Assembly: GCF_016862895.1 (NCBI RefSeq)
Contig: NZ_BONV01000003.1
Span: 62,001-126,000 of the forward strand
Reading direction: 5' to 3'
Origin: Planotetraspora kaengkrachanensis
Lineage (GTDB): Bacteria > Actinomycetota > Actinomycetes > Streptosporangiales > Streptosporangiaceae
DNA length: 64,000 nt
Within the stretch, counting starts at the first letter, position 1. Every line of letters starts with the position of its first letter. The notes beneath the pieces are model-generated. The model ran no database searches. It was not told where the DNA came from and saw only the letters and a program-made list of their open reading frames with translations. Of this stretch, positions 33,057 to 41,442 are shown piece by piece. Position numbers and translations under genes: made by a program.

Positions 33057-35351
33057 TCAGCCGGTCGCCGCGGCGTGCCGCTCGAGCCGTACGACGACGC
33101 TCTTGGAGGTGGGGGTGTTCGAGGTGTCCGCGGTCGAGTCGAGCGGCACGAGCACGTTGGTCTCGGGGAAGTAGGCCGCGCAGCACCCGCGCGCGGTGGA
33201 GTAGGCGATCACGCGGAACGCCTCCGCCGTCCGCTCCCCGTCGGGCCACTCGCTGACCAGGTCGACGAGCTCGCCGTCCGCGATGCCGCGTTCGGCCAGG
33301 TCGTCGGGATTGACGAACACGACCCGGCGGCCGTTGTGCACGCCGCGGTAGCGGTCGCCCATGCCGTAGATCGTGGTGTTGTACTGGTCGTGGCTGCGCA
33401 CCGTCTGGAGCAGGAGGCGTCCCGGGGCGAGTCGCAGGACCTCGAGGTCGTTGGCGGTGAAGTTGGCCCTGCCCGTGTCGGTCGGGAAGCGGCGCTCGTC
33501 ACGGGGGGCGTTGGGCAGGGCGAAGCCCCCGGGCCTGCGCACCCTGGCGTTGAAGTCCTCGAATCCCGGCACCACACGCTCGATGCGGTCGCGGACGGCG
33601 TCGTGGTCGGCCTCGAACCGCTCCCAGGGGATGCCGGACGGGCCGTCCTGCTCGAAGAGCCTCATGGCCAGCCGGCTGACGATGGCCACCTCGGAGAGCA
33701 GGTCCGGCGAGGCGGGAGCCAGCCGTCCCCGTGAGGCGTGCACCATGCCCATAGAGTCCTCGACCGTCACGAAGCGGTCGCCGTCCCTCTCCGTACGGCC
33801 CAGCGTGGGGAGGATGAGCGCCTCCTCCCCGCACACGGCGTGCGACCGGTTCAGCTTGGTCGACACCTGGACGGTGAGCCTGGCCCGGCGCATGGCCGCC
33901 TCGGTCACCGCCGTGTCCGGCGTCGCGGAGACGAAGTTGCCGCCCATCGCGACGAAGACCTTCGCGTGCCCGTCGCGCAGCGCCCTGATCGACTCCACCG
34001 CGTCGGCCCCGTGCCGGCGGGGCGGCTCGAAGCCGAACTCGTCACGCAGCGCGTCGAGGAACGCCGCCGACGGCTTCTCGTAGATGCCCATCGTCCGGTC
34101 GCCCTGGACGTTGGAGTGCCCGCGCACCGGGCAGACGCCGGCTCCCGGGCGTCCCACGTTGCCGCGCAGCAGCAGGAAGTTGACGACCTCCCGGATGGTG
34201 GCGACGGAGTTCTTGTGCTGGGTCAGGCCCATGGCCCAGCACACGATCACCGACTTCGCCCCGAGGACGTCCTGGACCGTCTCCTCGACGGCCGCCCGGG
34301 GCAGGCCCGTCGCCTCCTCCACGTCCGCCCATTCGAGCTCGCGGACGTTCTTCTCGAAGTCGTGGAACCCGTGCGTGTGGGTCTCGACGAACTCGTGGTC
34401 GATCACCGACCCCGGGTTCGCGTCCTCGGCCTCGAGCATCAGCTTGGACAGGGCCTGGAACAGCGCCATGTCTCCGTTGAGCCGGATCTGCAGGAACCGG
34501 TCGGCCAGCTTCGTGCCGCGCCCGGCGACCCCGCTCGCCTTCTGGGGGTTCTTGAACCGCAACAGGCCGGCCTCGGGCAGCGGATTGACCGCGACGATGC
34601 GGGCGCCGTTCCGCTTGGCCTTCTCCAGCGCCGACAACATGCGCGGGTGGTTGGTGCCGGGGTTCTGCCCGACCACGAAGACGAGGTCGGCCTTGTGGAG
34701 GTCGTCCAGCGAGACGGTCCCCTTGCCGATGCCCAGTGTCTGGGTGAGCGCCGAGCCGCTGGACTCGTGGCACATGTTGGAGCAGTCCGGCAGGTTGTTG
34801 GTGCCGAAACGACGGACCAGCAACTGGTAGAGGAACGCGGCCTCGTTCGACGTGCGCCCGGAGGTGTAGAAGAGCGCCTCGTCCGGCGACTCGAGCGCCC
34901 TGAGCTCCCTGGCGATGATCGAGAACGCCTCGTCCCAGGCCACCGGCTCGTAGTGGTCGGACCCTGCGGGCTTGTACATGGGCTCGGTGAGCCTGCCCTG
35001 CTGACCCAGCCAGTAGTCGCTGCGCCCGGCCAGCTCCGACACGGTGTGCTCGGCGAAGAATTCGCCGGTCACCCGGCGGAGGGTCGCCTCCTCCGCGACC
35101 GCCTTGGCGCCGTTCTCGCAGAACTCCGCGGGGCTGCGGTGGTCGCCTTCCGGCCAGGCGCAACCGGGGCAGTCGAAGCCCTGCTTCTGGTTCACGCGCA
35201 CCAGGGTCAGCAGTGAGCGCCTGACGCCCATCTGGGAGTAGGACATCGCCAGCGAATGAGCCACCGCGGGAACTCCCGCGGCCCATTCCTTCGGTGGTCC
35301 AACCTGCAGACGCTCATCCCCGGCGTCACGCCTGGGAGCTTTTTTTGCCAC
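33057..35351 (-). CDS. FdhF/YdeP family molybdopterin oxidoreductase
   Basis: A 764-residue protein of the formate-dehydrogenase-alpha-like group. The N-terminal Cys pair is in FDCPGCAWPEGD with a third Cys in EFCENGAKA, not the full four-Cys iron-sulfur motif of respiratory formate dehydrogenases. The probable Mo ligand Cys is in NMCHESSGSA. VRGHSNVQGDRTMG, FVAMGGNFVSATPD and RTVRSHDQYNTTIYGM (bis-MGD contacts) are typical of YdeP/FdhF proteins. It is likely cytoplasmic, since no Tat signal is seen. It is divergent from an OFA-family transporter, which suggests formate or oxalate metabolism. YdeP relatives in enteric bacteria are linked with acid resistance. Confidence 0.92.
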   Translation of the reverse strand: MAKKAPRRDAGDERLQVGPPKEWAAGVPAVAHSLAMSYSQMGVRRSLLTLVRVNQKQGFDCPGCAWPEGDHRSPAEFCENGAKAVAEEATLRRVTGEFFAEHTVSELAGRSDYWLGQQGRLTEPMYKPAGSDHYEPVAWDEAFSIIARELRALESPDEALFYTSGRTSNEAAFLYQLLVRRFGTNNLPDCSNMCHESSGSALTQTLGIGKGTVSLDDLHKADLVFVVGQNPGTNHPRMLSALEKAKRNGARIVAVNPLPEAGLLRFKNPQKASGVAGRGTKLADRFLQIRLNGDMALFQALSKLMLEAEDANPGSVIDHEFVETHTHGFHDFEKNVRELEWADVEEATGLPRAAVEETVQDVLGAKSVIVCWAMGLTQHKNSVATIREVVNFLLLRGNVGRPGAGVCPVRGHSNVQGDRTMGIYEKPSAAFLDALRDEFGFEPPRRHGADAVESIRALRDGHAKVFVAMGGNFVSATPDTAVTEAAMRRARLTVQVSTKLNRSHAVCGEEALILPTLGRTERDGDRFVTVEDSMGMVHASRGRLAPASPDLLSEVAIVSRLAMRLFEQDGPSGIPWERFEADHDAVRDRIERVVPGFEDFNARVRRPGGFALPNAPRDERRFPTDTGRANFTANDLEVLRLAPGRLLLQTVRSHDQYNTTIYGMGDRYRGVHNGRRVVFVNPDDLAERGIADGELVDLVSEWPDGERTAEAFRVIAYSTARGCCAAYFPETNVLVPLDSTADTSNTPTSKSVVVRLERHAAATG

Positions 35352-35544
35352 CCGATACCCTCACTTTCGGCCACCTGCCGTGTCCAAAATACGCCGTCTT
35401 GACATGCGGGTGTGGACGAGGGTCATGGGAAGCGGGGCGGGGCCGGCCGAGGGGCCCGGTTGTGAACCACCCACAAAGCAGGCGGGTTTGACTTTGCATT
35501 GTTAGCGTAGACAAGAACATTCGACTGAGACATACTGCCTGTTC

Positions 35545-36957
35545 ATGCCCGATGATGGCCAAAAGCTGATATCTCCCACTTCAGGTGGGTTTCTCAGTCG
35601 CTCACGAACGATCGCACCGCCCACGTGGAGCCGGTGGCTCGTCCCCCCCGCCGCCCTTTCCGTGCACCTGTCCATCGGTCAGGCCTATTCGTGGAGCGTC
35701 TTCAAGCCGCCCCTCGAGAAGGCGCTCGACCTGTCAGGCACGCAGAGCGCGCTGCCCTTCCAGCTCGGCATCGTCATGCTCGGCCTGTCCGCCGCCTTCG
35801 GCGGGCCGCTGGTCGAGCGCAACGGCCCCCGTTGGGCGATGTTCGTCTCGATGGTCTGTTTCGCGTCCGGCTTCCTGATCTCCGCGCTCGGCGTGGCGAC
35901 GAGCCAGTACTGGCTCGTCGTCCTCGGGTACGGCTTCGTGGGCGGGATCGGCCTCGGCATCGGCTACATCTCACCGGTGTCCACGCTGATGAAGTGGTTC
36001 CCCGACCGGCCGGGAATGGCCACGGGCATCGCCATCATGGGCTTCGGCGGAGGCGCGCTCATCGCCTCGCCGTGGTCGACGCAGATGCTCGGCTCCTTCG
36101 GCGCCACCACGGGTGGGATCGCCGGAGCCTTCCTCGTGCACGGCCTGGTCTACGCGGTTTTCATGACCCTCGGCGTCCTCCTGGTGCGGGTCCCGGCCGA
36201 CGGCTGGCTGCCCAAGGGCTTCGACCCGGCGAAGTCCGCCGCGAAGGCACTGGTCACCACCGCGAACGTCTCGGCGCGCAACGCGATCCGCACGCCGCAG
36301 TTCTGGTTCCTGTGGGTCGTCCTGTGCTTCAACGTGACCGCGGGCATCGGCATCCTGGAGAAGGCCGCACCGATGATCCAGGACTTCTTCGCCCACACGG
36401 CCACGCCCATCTCCGTGAGCGCCGCCGCGGGCTTCGTCGCGCTCCTCTCGCTCGCCAACATGACCGGCAGAATCGTGTGGTCCTCGACCTCGGACCTCAT
36501 CGGCCGCAAGAACATGTACCGCGTCTACCTCGGCGTGGGCGCCGTGCTGTACCTGGTCATCTCACTGTGGGGCGACTCGCACACCGTCGTGTTCATCCTG
36601 TGCGCGCTCGGCATCCTGTCGTTCTACGGAGGCGGCTTCGCCACGGTGCCCGCGTACCTCAAGGACCTGTTCGGCACCTTCCAGGTCGGCGCCATCCACG
36701 GCCGCCTGCTGACCGCCTGGTCGGTCGCCGGCGTCCTCGGCCCGCTGATCGTCAACGCCATCGCCGACTCCCAGGAGGCGGCCGGCAAGACGGGGCCCGA
36801 TCTCTACACGACGTCGCTGTACATCATGATCGGCCTGCTGGTGGTCGGCTTCCTGTCCAACGAGCTGATCCGTCCCGTGAAGGACAAGTACCACGAGCCG
36901 CAACTCGCGACGGTCGGCGGACCGGAAGCGATGGCCACCCCGCAGGGAGGTTCATGA
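35545..36957 (+). CDS. OFA family MFS transporter (oxalate/formate antiporter-like)
   Basis: A 470-residue major-facilitator protein with twelve hydrophobic helices. Near the start is PPAALSVHLSIGQAYSWSVF, typical of OxlT-like carriers, and the second half has SFYGGGFATVPAYLKDLFGT, also characteristic. OFA members exchange oxalate and formate or import monocarboxylates. The ATG has no ribosome binding site; TAGACA-17-CATACT (35508-35536) would start transcription within a few bases of it, so a leaderless mRNA is plausible. It is divergent from an FdhF/YdeP-type oxidoreductase, and a 43-residue partner gene overlaps its stop. Confidence 0.92.
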   Translation: MPDDGQKLISPTSGGFLSRSRTIAPPTWSRWLVPPAALSVHLSIGQAYSWSVFKPPLEKALDLSGTQSALPFQLGIVMLGLSAAFGGPLVERNGPRWAMFVSMVCFASGFLISALGVATSQYWLVVLGYGFVGGIGLGIGYISPVSTLMKWFPDRPGMATGIAIMGFGGGALIASPWSTQMLGSFGATTGGIAGAFLVHGLVYAVFMTLGVLLVRVPADGWLPKGFDPAKSAAKALVTTANVSARNAIRTPQFWFLWVVLCFNVTAGIGILEKAAPMIQDFFAHTATPISVSAAAGFVALLSLANMTGRIVWSSTSDLIGRKNMYRVYLGVGAVLYLVISLWGDSHTVVFILCALGILSFYGGGFATVPAYLKDLFGTFQVGAIHGRLLTAWSVAGVLGPLIVNAIADSQEAAGKTGPDLYTTSLYIMIGLLVVGFLSNELIRPVKDKYHEPQLATVGGPEAMATPQGGS

Positions 36958-37085
36958 TGACCGAGCAGACCGAGACGCGCTCGCACACCCCGTTGATGAT
37001 CTTGGCCTGGCTGTGGGTGGGCCTGCCGTTCGCCTACGGCGTCTACGAGCTGCTGCTCAAGCTCAGCCAGCTCTTCTCCGGTTGA
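36954..37085 (+). CDS. MFS transporter small subunit (43 residues)
   Basis: A short gene starting at the ATG that overlaps the transporter stop (ATGA), with GGGAGG just upstream. Its 43 residues contain one transmembrane helix (LMILAWLWVGLPFAYGVYEL, about 15-34) and polar ends. Small single-helix proteins in this position beside OFA-family carriers are a recognised co-occurring family; the presumed role is to assist or regulate the carrier. The tight overlap and GC3 usage support that it is translated. Confidence 0.8.
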   Translation: MMTEQTETRSHTPLMILAWLWVGLPFAYGVYELLLKLSQLFSG

Positions 37086-37091
37086 TCCCGA

Positions 37092-37112
37092 CGGCGGGCG
37101 CAACGCCCGCCG
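37092..37112 (+). terminator. Hairpin directly after the transporter small-subunit gene
   Basis: CGGCGGGCG-CAA-CGCCCGCCG, a 9-bp perfect stem seven bases after the stop. It precedes a longer hairpin at 37139-37185; together they probably end the transporter transcript. Confidence 0.55.
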
Positions 37113-37138
37113 TTCCGGGTACGAACACGGCAAACGCC

Positions 37139-37185
37139 CCTTCGCCGGGGGCCGGCCCTCCTGGTGGGCCGGTCCCCGGCGAAGG
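37139..37185 (+). terminator. Strong terminator hairpin upstream of the SDR gene
   Basis: A 20-bp stem with one G-T pair, CCTTCGCCGGGGGCCGGCCC against its complement at 37166-37185, seven-base loop, followed by CCTTTT. It has the best-formed T-run in the window. Confidence 0.8.
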
Positions 37186-37218
37186 CCTTTTACGGCCATA
37201 TGCGGAAGGAGGCACGCG

Positions 37219-37956
37219 ATGACCGGAACGGACCTCGCGGGCCGCGTGGCCCTGCTCACCGGGGCCTCCGGCGGCATCGGCGGCGCGCTCGGCCGGCGTC
37301 TGATCTCCGCCGGTGTGCGGACGGCCTTCGCCTACGGCACCCGCGCACACGAGGCCGGGCTCCTCGTGGCCGAAGCCCGAGCGGCCGGGCTGGACGCGGT
37401 CGCCCTCTCCGGTGATCTCGCCGACCCCGAGGTGCCCGCGCGCCTGGTCGCCGAGACCGTCGACGCCCTCGGCCCCGTCGACCTGCTGATCCCCAACGCG
37501 GGCCACGCCGTACGGCAGGCGTACACGGACGTCGACCTGGAGACCTGGGAACGCACCGTCGCCGTCAACCTGCGCGCGCCGTTCATGCTCGCCCAGCAGG
37601 TGATGCCCGCGATGGTGGAGCGGGGGTTCGGCCGGGTCCTGTTCGTCTCGTCGATCGCCGCCTTCACCGGCGGCGTCGTCGGCCCGCACTACGCCGCCTC
37701 CAAGGCCGGTCTGCACGGGGCGCTCCATTACCTCGCCGCCAGCGTGGCGGGCCACGGCGTGACGGTGAACGCGATCGCCCCCGCGCTGATCGAGGACACG
37801 GCGATGATGCCGACCACGGGCCAGAGCCCCGGCGCGATCCCCGTCGGCCGGTTCGGCCGGCCCGAGGAGGTCGCCGACCTCGCCATGGCCATGCTGCGCA
37901 ACGGATACCTCACCAATCAGGTCGTGAGCCTGGACGGCGGCATGCACCCGCGTTGA
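37219..37956 (+). CDS. SDR family oxidoreductase (FabG-like)
   Basis: A 245-residue short-chain dehydrogenase. The cofactor motif TGASGGIGG is at 14-22, NAG at about 94-96 (IPNAGHAV), catalytic Ser in FVSSIAAFTGG, and YAASK with Tyr158 and Lys162. The C-terminus ends in the usual QVVSLDGGMHPR. It is close to 3-oxoacyl-ACP reductase-type enzymes; the substrate is unknown. The start ATG has GGAAGGAGG ten bases upstream. It is a single gene, isolated by terminator hairpins on its 5' side. Confidence 0.92.
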   Translation: MTGTDLAGRVALLTGASGGIGGALGRRLISAGVRTAFAYGTRAHEAGLLVAEARAAGLDAVALSGDLADPEVPARLVAETVDALGPVDLLIPNAGHAVRQAYTDVDLETWERTVAVNLRAPFMLAQQVMPAMVERGFGRVLFVSSIAAFTGGVVGPHYAASKAGLHGALHYLAASVAGHGVTVNAIAPALIEDTAMMPTTGQSPGAIPVGRFGRPEEVADLAMAMLRNGYLTNQVVSLDGGMHPR

Positions 37957-38044
37957 CGGCCGGCGATCGGGGCGGGGCTCCACGCCGGTAAGCACCTCGT
38001 AAGGATTGCGATCCCTTCGGTGGGCGGGCGGGACGTACTGTTTG

Positions 38045-38091
38045 GTGGCGCTCGGACGCCACTGGTTGTTCGGTGGCGCGGGACGCCACCG
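38045..38091. repeat. Twin related hairpins upstream of a small membrane protein gene
   Basis: Two successive inverted repeats with the same arms: GTGGCG/CGCCAC at 38045-38062, and CGGTGGCG/CGCCACCG at 38071-38091 (8-bp stem, five-base loop). They could be operator sites, a leader structure or part of a terminator for the SDR gene. They end 25 bases before the ATG at 38117. Confidence 0.6.
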
Positions 38092-38116
38092 GCGGAGCGC
38101 AGATCGGAGCGGGAAC

Positions 38117-38314
38117 ATGTGGGTTCGCGGTGTCGTCGGGGTGCTCTTCATCCTCATCGGAGGCGTCTGGATCGCCCAGGGCACGGGCGCGCTCGGCGGT
38201 TCCATGATGTCCGGCCACGGCCAGTACGCCGTGCTGGGCGCGATCGTGGCGCTGATCGGGCTGGCCATGCTGTGGTGGGCGTGGCGGATCCGGGGCCGCC
38301 GCGGCGACGGCTGA
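38117..38314 (+). CDS. Small membrane protein, 65 residues
   Basis: A 65-residue protein from ATG 38117 (GGGA-type ribosome binding site just before it). Two hydrophobic segments (VRGVVGVLFILIGGVWIAQG and YAVLGAIVALIGLAMLWWAW) flank a short GSMMSGHGQ loop, with a basic C-terminal tail. This compact two-helix layout is common in actinomycetes as an unnamed family. It is followed 42 bases later by the phosphatase/GNAT fusion gene and could be expressed with it. Confidence 0.7.
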   Translation: MWVRGVVGVLFILIGGVWIAQGTGALGGSMMSGHGQYAVLGAIVALIGLAMLWWAWRIRGRRGDG

Positions 38315-38356
38315 TCCGCCTCGCCCCTCCGGCGCGGACTCGGATAGGTTGCGGCC

Positions 38357-39424
38357 GTGGCAGTGACGATCGTGTACGAAACGCACTCGATCACGACCGA
38401 CAACGAGGCCGGGATCGCGACCGGGTGGCTGCCCGGCGAGTTGTCGGCGCGCGGCCGGGCGCTCGCCGCCGAACTCGGCGCCCGCCGTCGTGACGACGGG
38501 ATCGCCGCGGTGTTCACCTCAGACCTGCGCCGCGCCGTGCAGACCGCGGAGATCGCCTTCGCCGGCTCCGGGATCCCCGTCTTCCAGGACGTACGGCTCC
38601 GCGAGTGCGACTACGGAGACCTCAACGGCGCACCCGTGGAGCGGCTCGCGGCGGAGCGGTCCCTGCACATCGAGATCCCCTGGCCGGGCGGGCAGAGTTA
38701 CCGCCAGGTCGTCGGCCTGACCCGCGACCTCCTCAGGGACCTCGTCGCCGCGTGGGACGGCGCCCGGGTCCTGGTGATCGCGCACTCGGCCAACCGATGG
38801 GCGCTGGACCTGCTGATCGGCGGGGTGGCGCTGGGCGAGTCCATGGCCGTGCCGTTCGACTGGCAGGCGGGCTGGGAGTACGTCGTGTCGGCGGCCGACG
38901 TCCGCCGCGCGGAGGGCCGGATCACGACGAGCAGACTCGAACTGTCGCCGCTCACCGCCGGGGACGCCGACGAGATGGCCGGGGTGCTCGCCGATCCGGC
39001 GTTGTACGCCTTCATCGGCGGCCGGCCGCCGAGCCTGGACGCGCTGCGCGCCCGCTACGCCCGGCTCGCCGCCGGCCACTCCCCCACCGGCGACCAGGAG
39101 TGGCTGAACTGGATCGTCCGCGACGGCGGCGGGCACGCCGTCGGCACCGTCCAGGCCACCGCCGTGGACGGCGGGCGGCGGGCCGAGATCGCCTGGGTGA
39201 TCGGTGCGCCGTGGCAGGGCCGCGGCTACGCGTCGGAGGCCGCCGAGGCGCTCGTCGGATGGCTCGGCGCCCGTGGCGTCCGCCGTGTCGAGGCACACGT
39301 GCATCCTGATCATCATGCGTCGATCGCGGTGGCGGTCAGGGCCGGTCTGCGACCGACCGGCCGGTTCGACGACGGAGAACGTCTGTACGTCCGCGAGAAC
39401 GGGGCTGAATCTCATGTCATCTGA
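38357..39424 (+). CDS. Histidine phosphatase-like / GNAT acetyltransferase fusion protein
   Basis: A 355-residue two-domain protein, GTG start. Residues 1-190 follow the histidine phosphatase fold: IVYETHSITTDNEAG in place of the LVRHG motif, SDLRRAVQTAEI, RLRECDYGDLNG and VLVIAHSANRWALD with the second catalytic His near 143. The first catalytic His is kept (His10) but the neighbouring Arg of RHG is Thr and the Gly is Ser. Residues 193-350 are a GNAT domain (RLELSPLTAGDADEM at the start, WVIGAPWQGRGYASEA as the acetyl-CoA loop, AIAVAVRAGLRPTG at the end). Its last bases overlap the next SDR gene. Function unknown. Confidence 0.87.
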   Translation: MAVTIVYETHSITTDNEAGIATGWLPGELSARGRALAAELGARRRDDGIAAVFTSDLRRAVQTAEIAFAGSGIPVFQDVRLRECDYGDLNGAPVERLAAERSLHIEIPWPGGQSYRQVVGLTRDLLRDLVAAWDGARVLVIAHSANRWALDLLIGGVALGESMAVPFDWQAGWEYVVSAADVRRAEGRITTSRLELSPLTAGDADEMAGVLADPALYAFIGGRPPSLDALRARYARLAAGHSPTGDQEWLNWIVRDGGGHAVGTVQATAVDGGRRAEIAWVIGAPWQGRGYASEAAEALVGWLGARGVRRVEAHVHPDHHASIAVAVRAGLRPTGRFDDGERLYVRENGAESHVI

Positions 39425-40271
39425 ACGGCGATCGGTCATGGTCACCGGCGCCTCGACCGGCATCGGCCGCGCCTGCGTCGCCCACCTGGTGCGCGCCGGC
39501 TTCCACGTCTGGGCGGCGGTGCGCAGGACCGAGGACGAGGAGTCACTGCTTCGCGAGCACCCGGACAGGGTGAGCGTGGTGCGGATGGACCTCACCGACG
39601 AGGCGTCCGTACGGGCGGTGGGCGAGGTCGTCCGCGCGGCCGGGCCGCTGCACGGTCTGGTGAACAACGCGGGCGTGGCGCTGGCCGGGCCGCTGGAGCA
39701 TCTGCCGATCGAGGTGTTCCGGCGGCAGATCGAGATCAACCTGACGGGTCAGCTGATCGTCACGCAGTCCGTGCTGCCCGCGCTCCGGCAGGAGGCCGAA
39801 GCCGGCGGTACTCCGCGCATCGTGATGGTGGGATCGATCGCGGGCAGGATCGCGGGCCCGATGCTCGGGCCGTACCACGCGGCGAAGTTCGGACTCGCCG
39901 GGCTCAGCGACAGTCTTCGCGCGGAACTGGCCCCGTTCGGCATCGGCGTGATCCTGGTCGAACCCGGCGTCATCGCCACGCCGATCTGGGAGAGGGGGAC
40001 TGCCGCGGCCGATGACCTGCTGGAACAACTGCCGGCGGCGGCCGACCGGTACGCCGGCCAGATCAGCCGGGTGCGGGCGAGCGCCGCCAGGAACGCGGAG
40101 ACCGGCATCCCCGCGGACCGCGCGGCCGAGGTGATCGTCGACTCGCTGACCTCCGCCAGGCCGCGGCCGCGGCGGCTCGTGGGCCGGGATGCCAAGGTGG
40201 CCGCCGTCCTCGCCCGTTTCCTCCCCTACACGCTGCTCTACCGTGTGACGGCGGCGAGGAGAGCCGGCTGA
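39414..40271 (+). CDS. SDR family oxidoreductase
   Basis: A 285-residue short-chain dehydrogenase from ATG 39414, which overlaps the end of the phosphatase/GNAT gene by eleven bases. Cofactor motif TGASTGIGRAC at 11-21, NNAGVA, catalytic Ser in MVGSIAGRIAGP, and YHAAK with Tyr at about 154. The long C-terminal region (ADRAAEVIVDSLTSARPRPR and PYTLLYRVTAA) resembles retinol-dehydrogenase/17-beta-HSD-like SDRs that act on lipophilic alcohols and may touch the membrane. Convergent with an XRE regulator gene. Confidence 0.9.
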   Translation: MSSERRSVMVTGASTGIGRACVAHLVRAGFHVWAAVRRTEDEESLLREHPDRVSVVRMDLTDEASVRAVGEVVRAAGPLHGLVNNAGVALAGPLEHLPIEVFRRQIEINLTGQLIVTQSVLPALRQEAEAGGTPRIVMVGSIAGRIAGPMLGPYHAAKFGLAGLSDSLRAELAPFGIGVILVEPGVIATPIWERGTAAADDLLEQLPAAADRYAGQISRVRASAARNAETGIPADRAAEVIVDSLTSARPRPRRLVGRDAKVAAVLARFLPYTLLYRVTAARRAG

Positions 40272-40283
40272 CGGCCACGCGGG

Positions 40284-41231
40284 TCATCGGGGCCGGACGC
40301 GGTGCCTCAGCTTCGCCGCCGCCTCCTCGATGTCGGTGGGGCCGGGATGGCCGGGATCGGGATCCTCGTCGTGCTCCGGGCGTCCGGACGGCCGCGCGCC
40401 GCCGCGGCTCCGCTTCCGCATGCGGTCGGAGAGCGCGATCAGCGCGGCCTCGGACGGGCTGCCGGGCTCGGCCTGGAAGACGATCAGCTTCTGCCCCGGC
40501 GAGCCGTCGACGGTGAGGACCTCCATCGTCGTGATCACGTCCCCGATGTCGTCACGATGGAACCGGACGGGGGCGCGCGTCCTGCCCCGCACCTCGTGCA
40601 GGGCCCACATCCGGCGGAAGTCCTCGCTTTCCGACAGCTCGTCCAGAAGTTCGAGCATGTCGGGATCGTCGGTGTCGAGGCCGGCCATGGCGCGCAGGTG
40701 AGCCACCTTGGAACTGGTGTCCATCTCCCAGTCGAGGTAGAAGCCGCGGGCCACGGGGTTGAGCAGAGCCAGCCGGAGCAGGTTGTCGCTGTGCTCGAGA
40801 CCTTCGTAGAGGCCCTCGGCCACAAGGTTTCTGACCAGCACGTCCAGCCGGCTGTTCACCACGTAGGCGGGCACGTGGTCCCAGCCGTCGATCAGCCGGA
40901 CCAGGCTCGGCTCGACCCGGTCGGCCGGCCCCGCGGCCGTACGCCGGTGCGGCCGTGCCCGCGCGAGCTCGTGCAGATGTTCTGTCGCCTCCTGGTCGAG
41001 CTGGAGTACGCGGGCGATGGCCTCGATGACCTGCGGAGAGGGACGGCGCTCCCGTCCCTGCTCGAGGCGGCTGTAGTAGTCGATGCTGATGCCCGCGAGC
41101 ATGGCCACTTCCTCCCGGCGCAGCCCAGGGGTCCTACGGCGGGGCCCGACCCCTGCCAGTCCCACCTGTTCGGCGGTCGTGGCCTGGCGCCGTGCGCGCA
41201 GGAACTCGCCAAGAGGGCTCGCGCCTTCCAT
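40284..41231 (-). CDS. XRE family regulator with MmyB-like ligand-binding domain
   Basis: A 315-residue protein from ATG 41231 (a GTG at 41237 is also possible). The helix-turn-helix at about 30-75 reads RREEVAMLAGISIDYYSRLEQGRE; the C-terminal MmyB domain (NSRLDVLVRNLVAEGLYEG, NLLRLALLNP, FYLDWEMDTSSKVAHLRA and VRFHRDDIGDV) is complete and is thought to bind fatty-acid-like ligands. These regulators normally sit next to an SDR or similar gene; here the SDR at 39414 converges with it. It is divergent from the AfsR-like gene, with a GGTGGG/CCCACC inverted repeat in the shared region at 41268-41285. Confidence 0.9.
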   Translation of the reverse strand: MEGASPLGEFLRARRQATTAEQVGLAGVGPRRRTPGLRREEVAMLAGISIDYYSRLEQGRERRPSPQVIEAIARVLQLDQEATEHLHELARARPHRRTAAGPADRVEPSLVRLIDGWDHVPAYVVNSRLDVLVRNLVAEGLYEGLEHSDNLLRLALLNPVARGFYLDWEMDTSSKVAHLRAMAGLDTDDPDMLELLDELSESEDFRRMWALHEVRGRTRAPVRFHRDDIGDVITTMEVLTVDGSPGQKLIVFQAEPGSPSEAALIALSDRMRKRSRGGARPSGRPEHDEDPDPGHPGPTDIEEAAAKLRHRVRPR

Positions 41232-41442
41232 CCTCACAGGCTAAGCGGGGGTCTCGACCGCAAAGGTGGTGGGATCGCACCCACCCTGTCCGCGGCCGCG
41301 GCGGCGCCCCGTCCGGACCGGGCCGGCGGATGTCCGGGATCGCCTATGCCCACGGGATCATCCGGGCTATTCTCGCCGAATCCGTCCACCATGGAACGGA
41401 TCACACCGGTTCTGTAGGACGCCGTCGTTCGGGGAAGCACCG

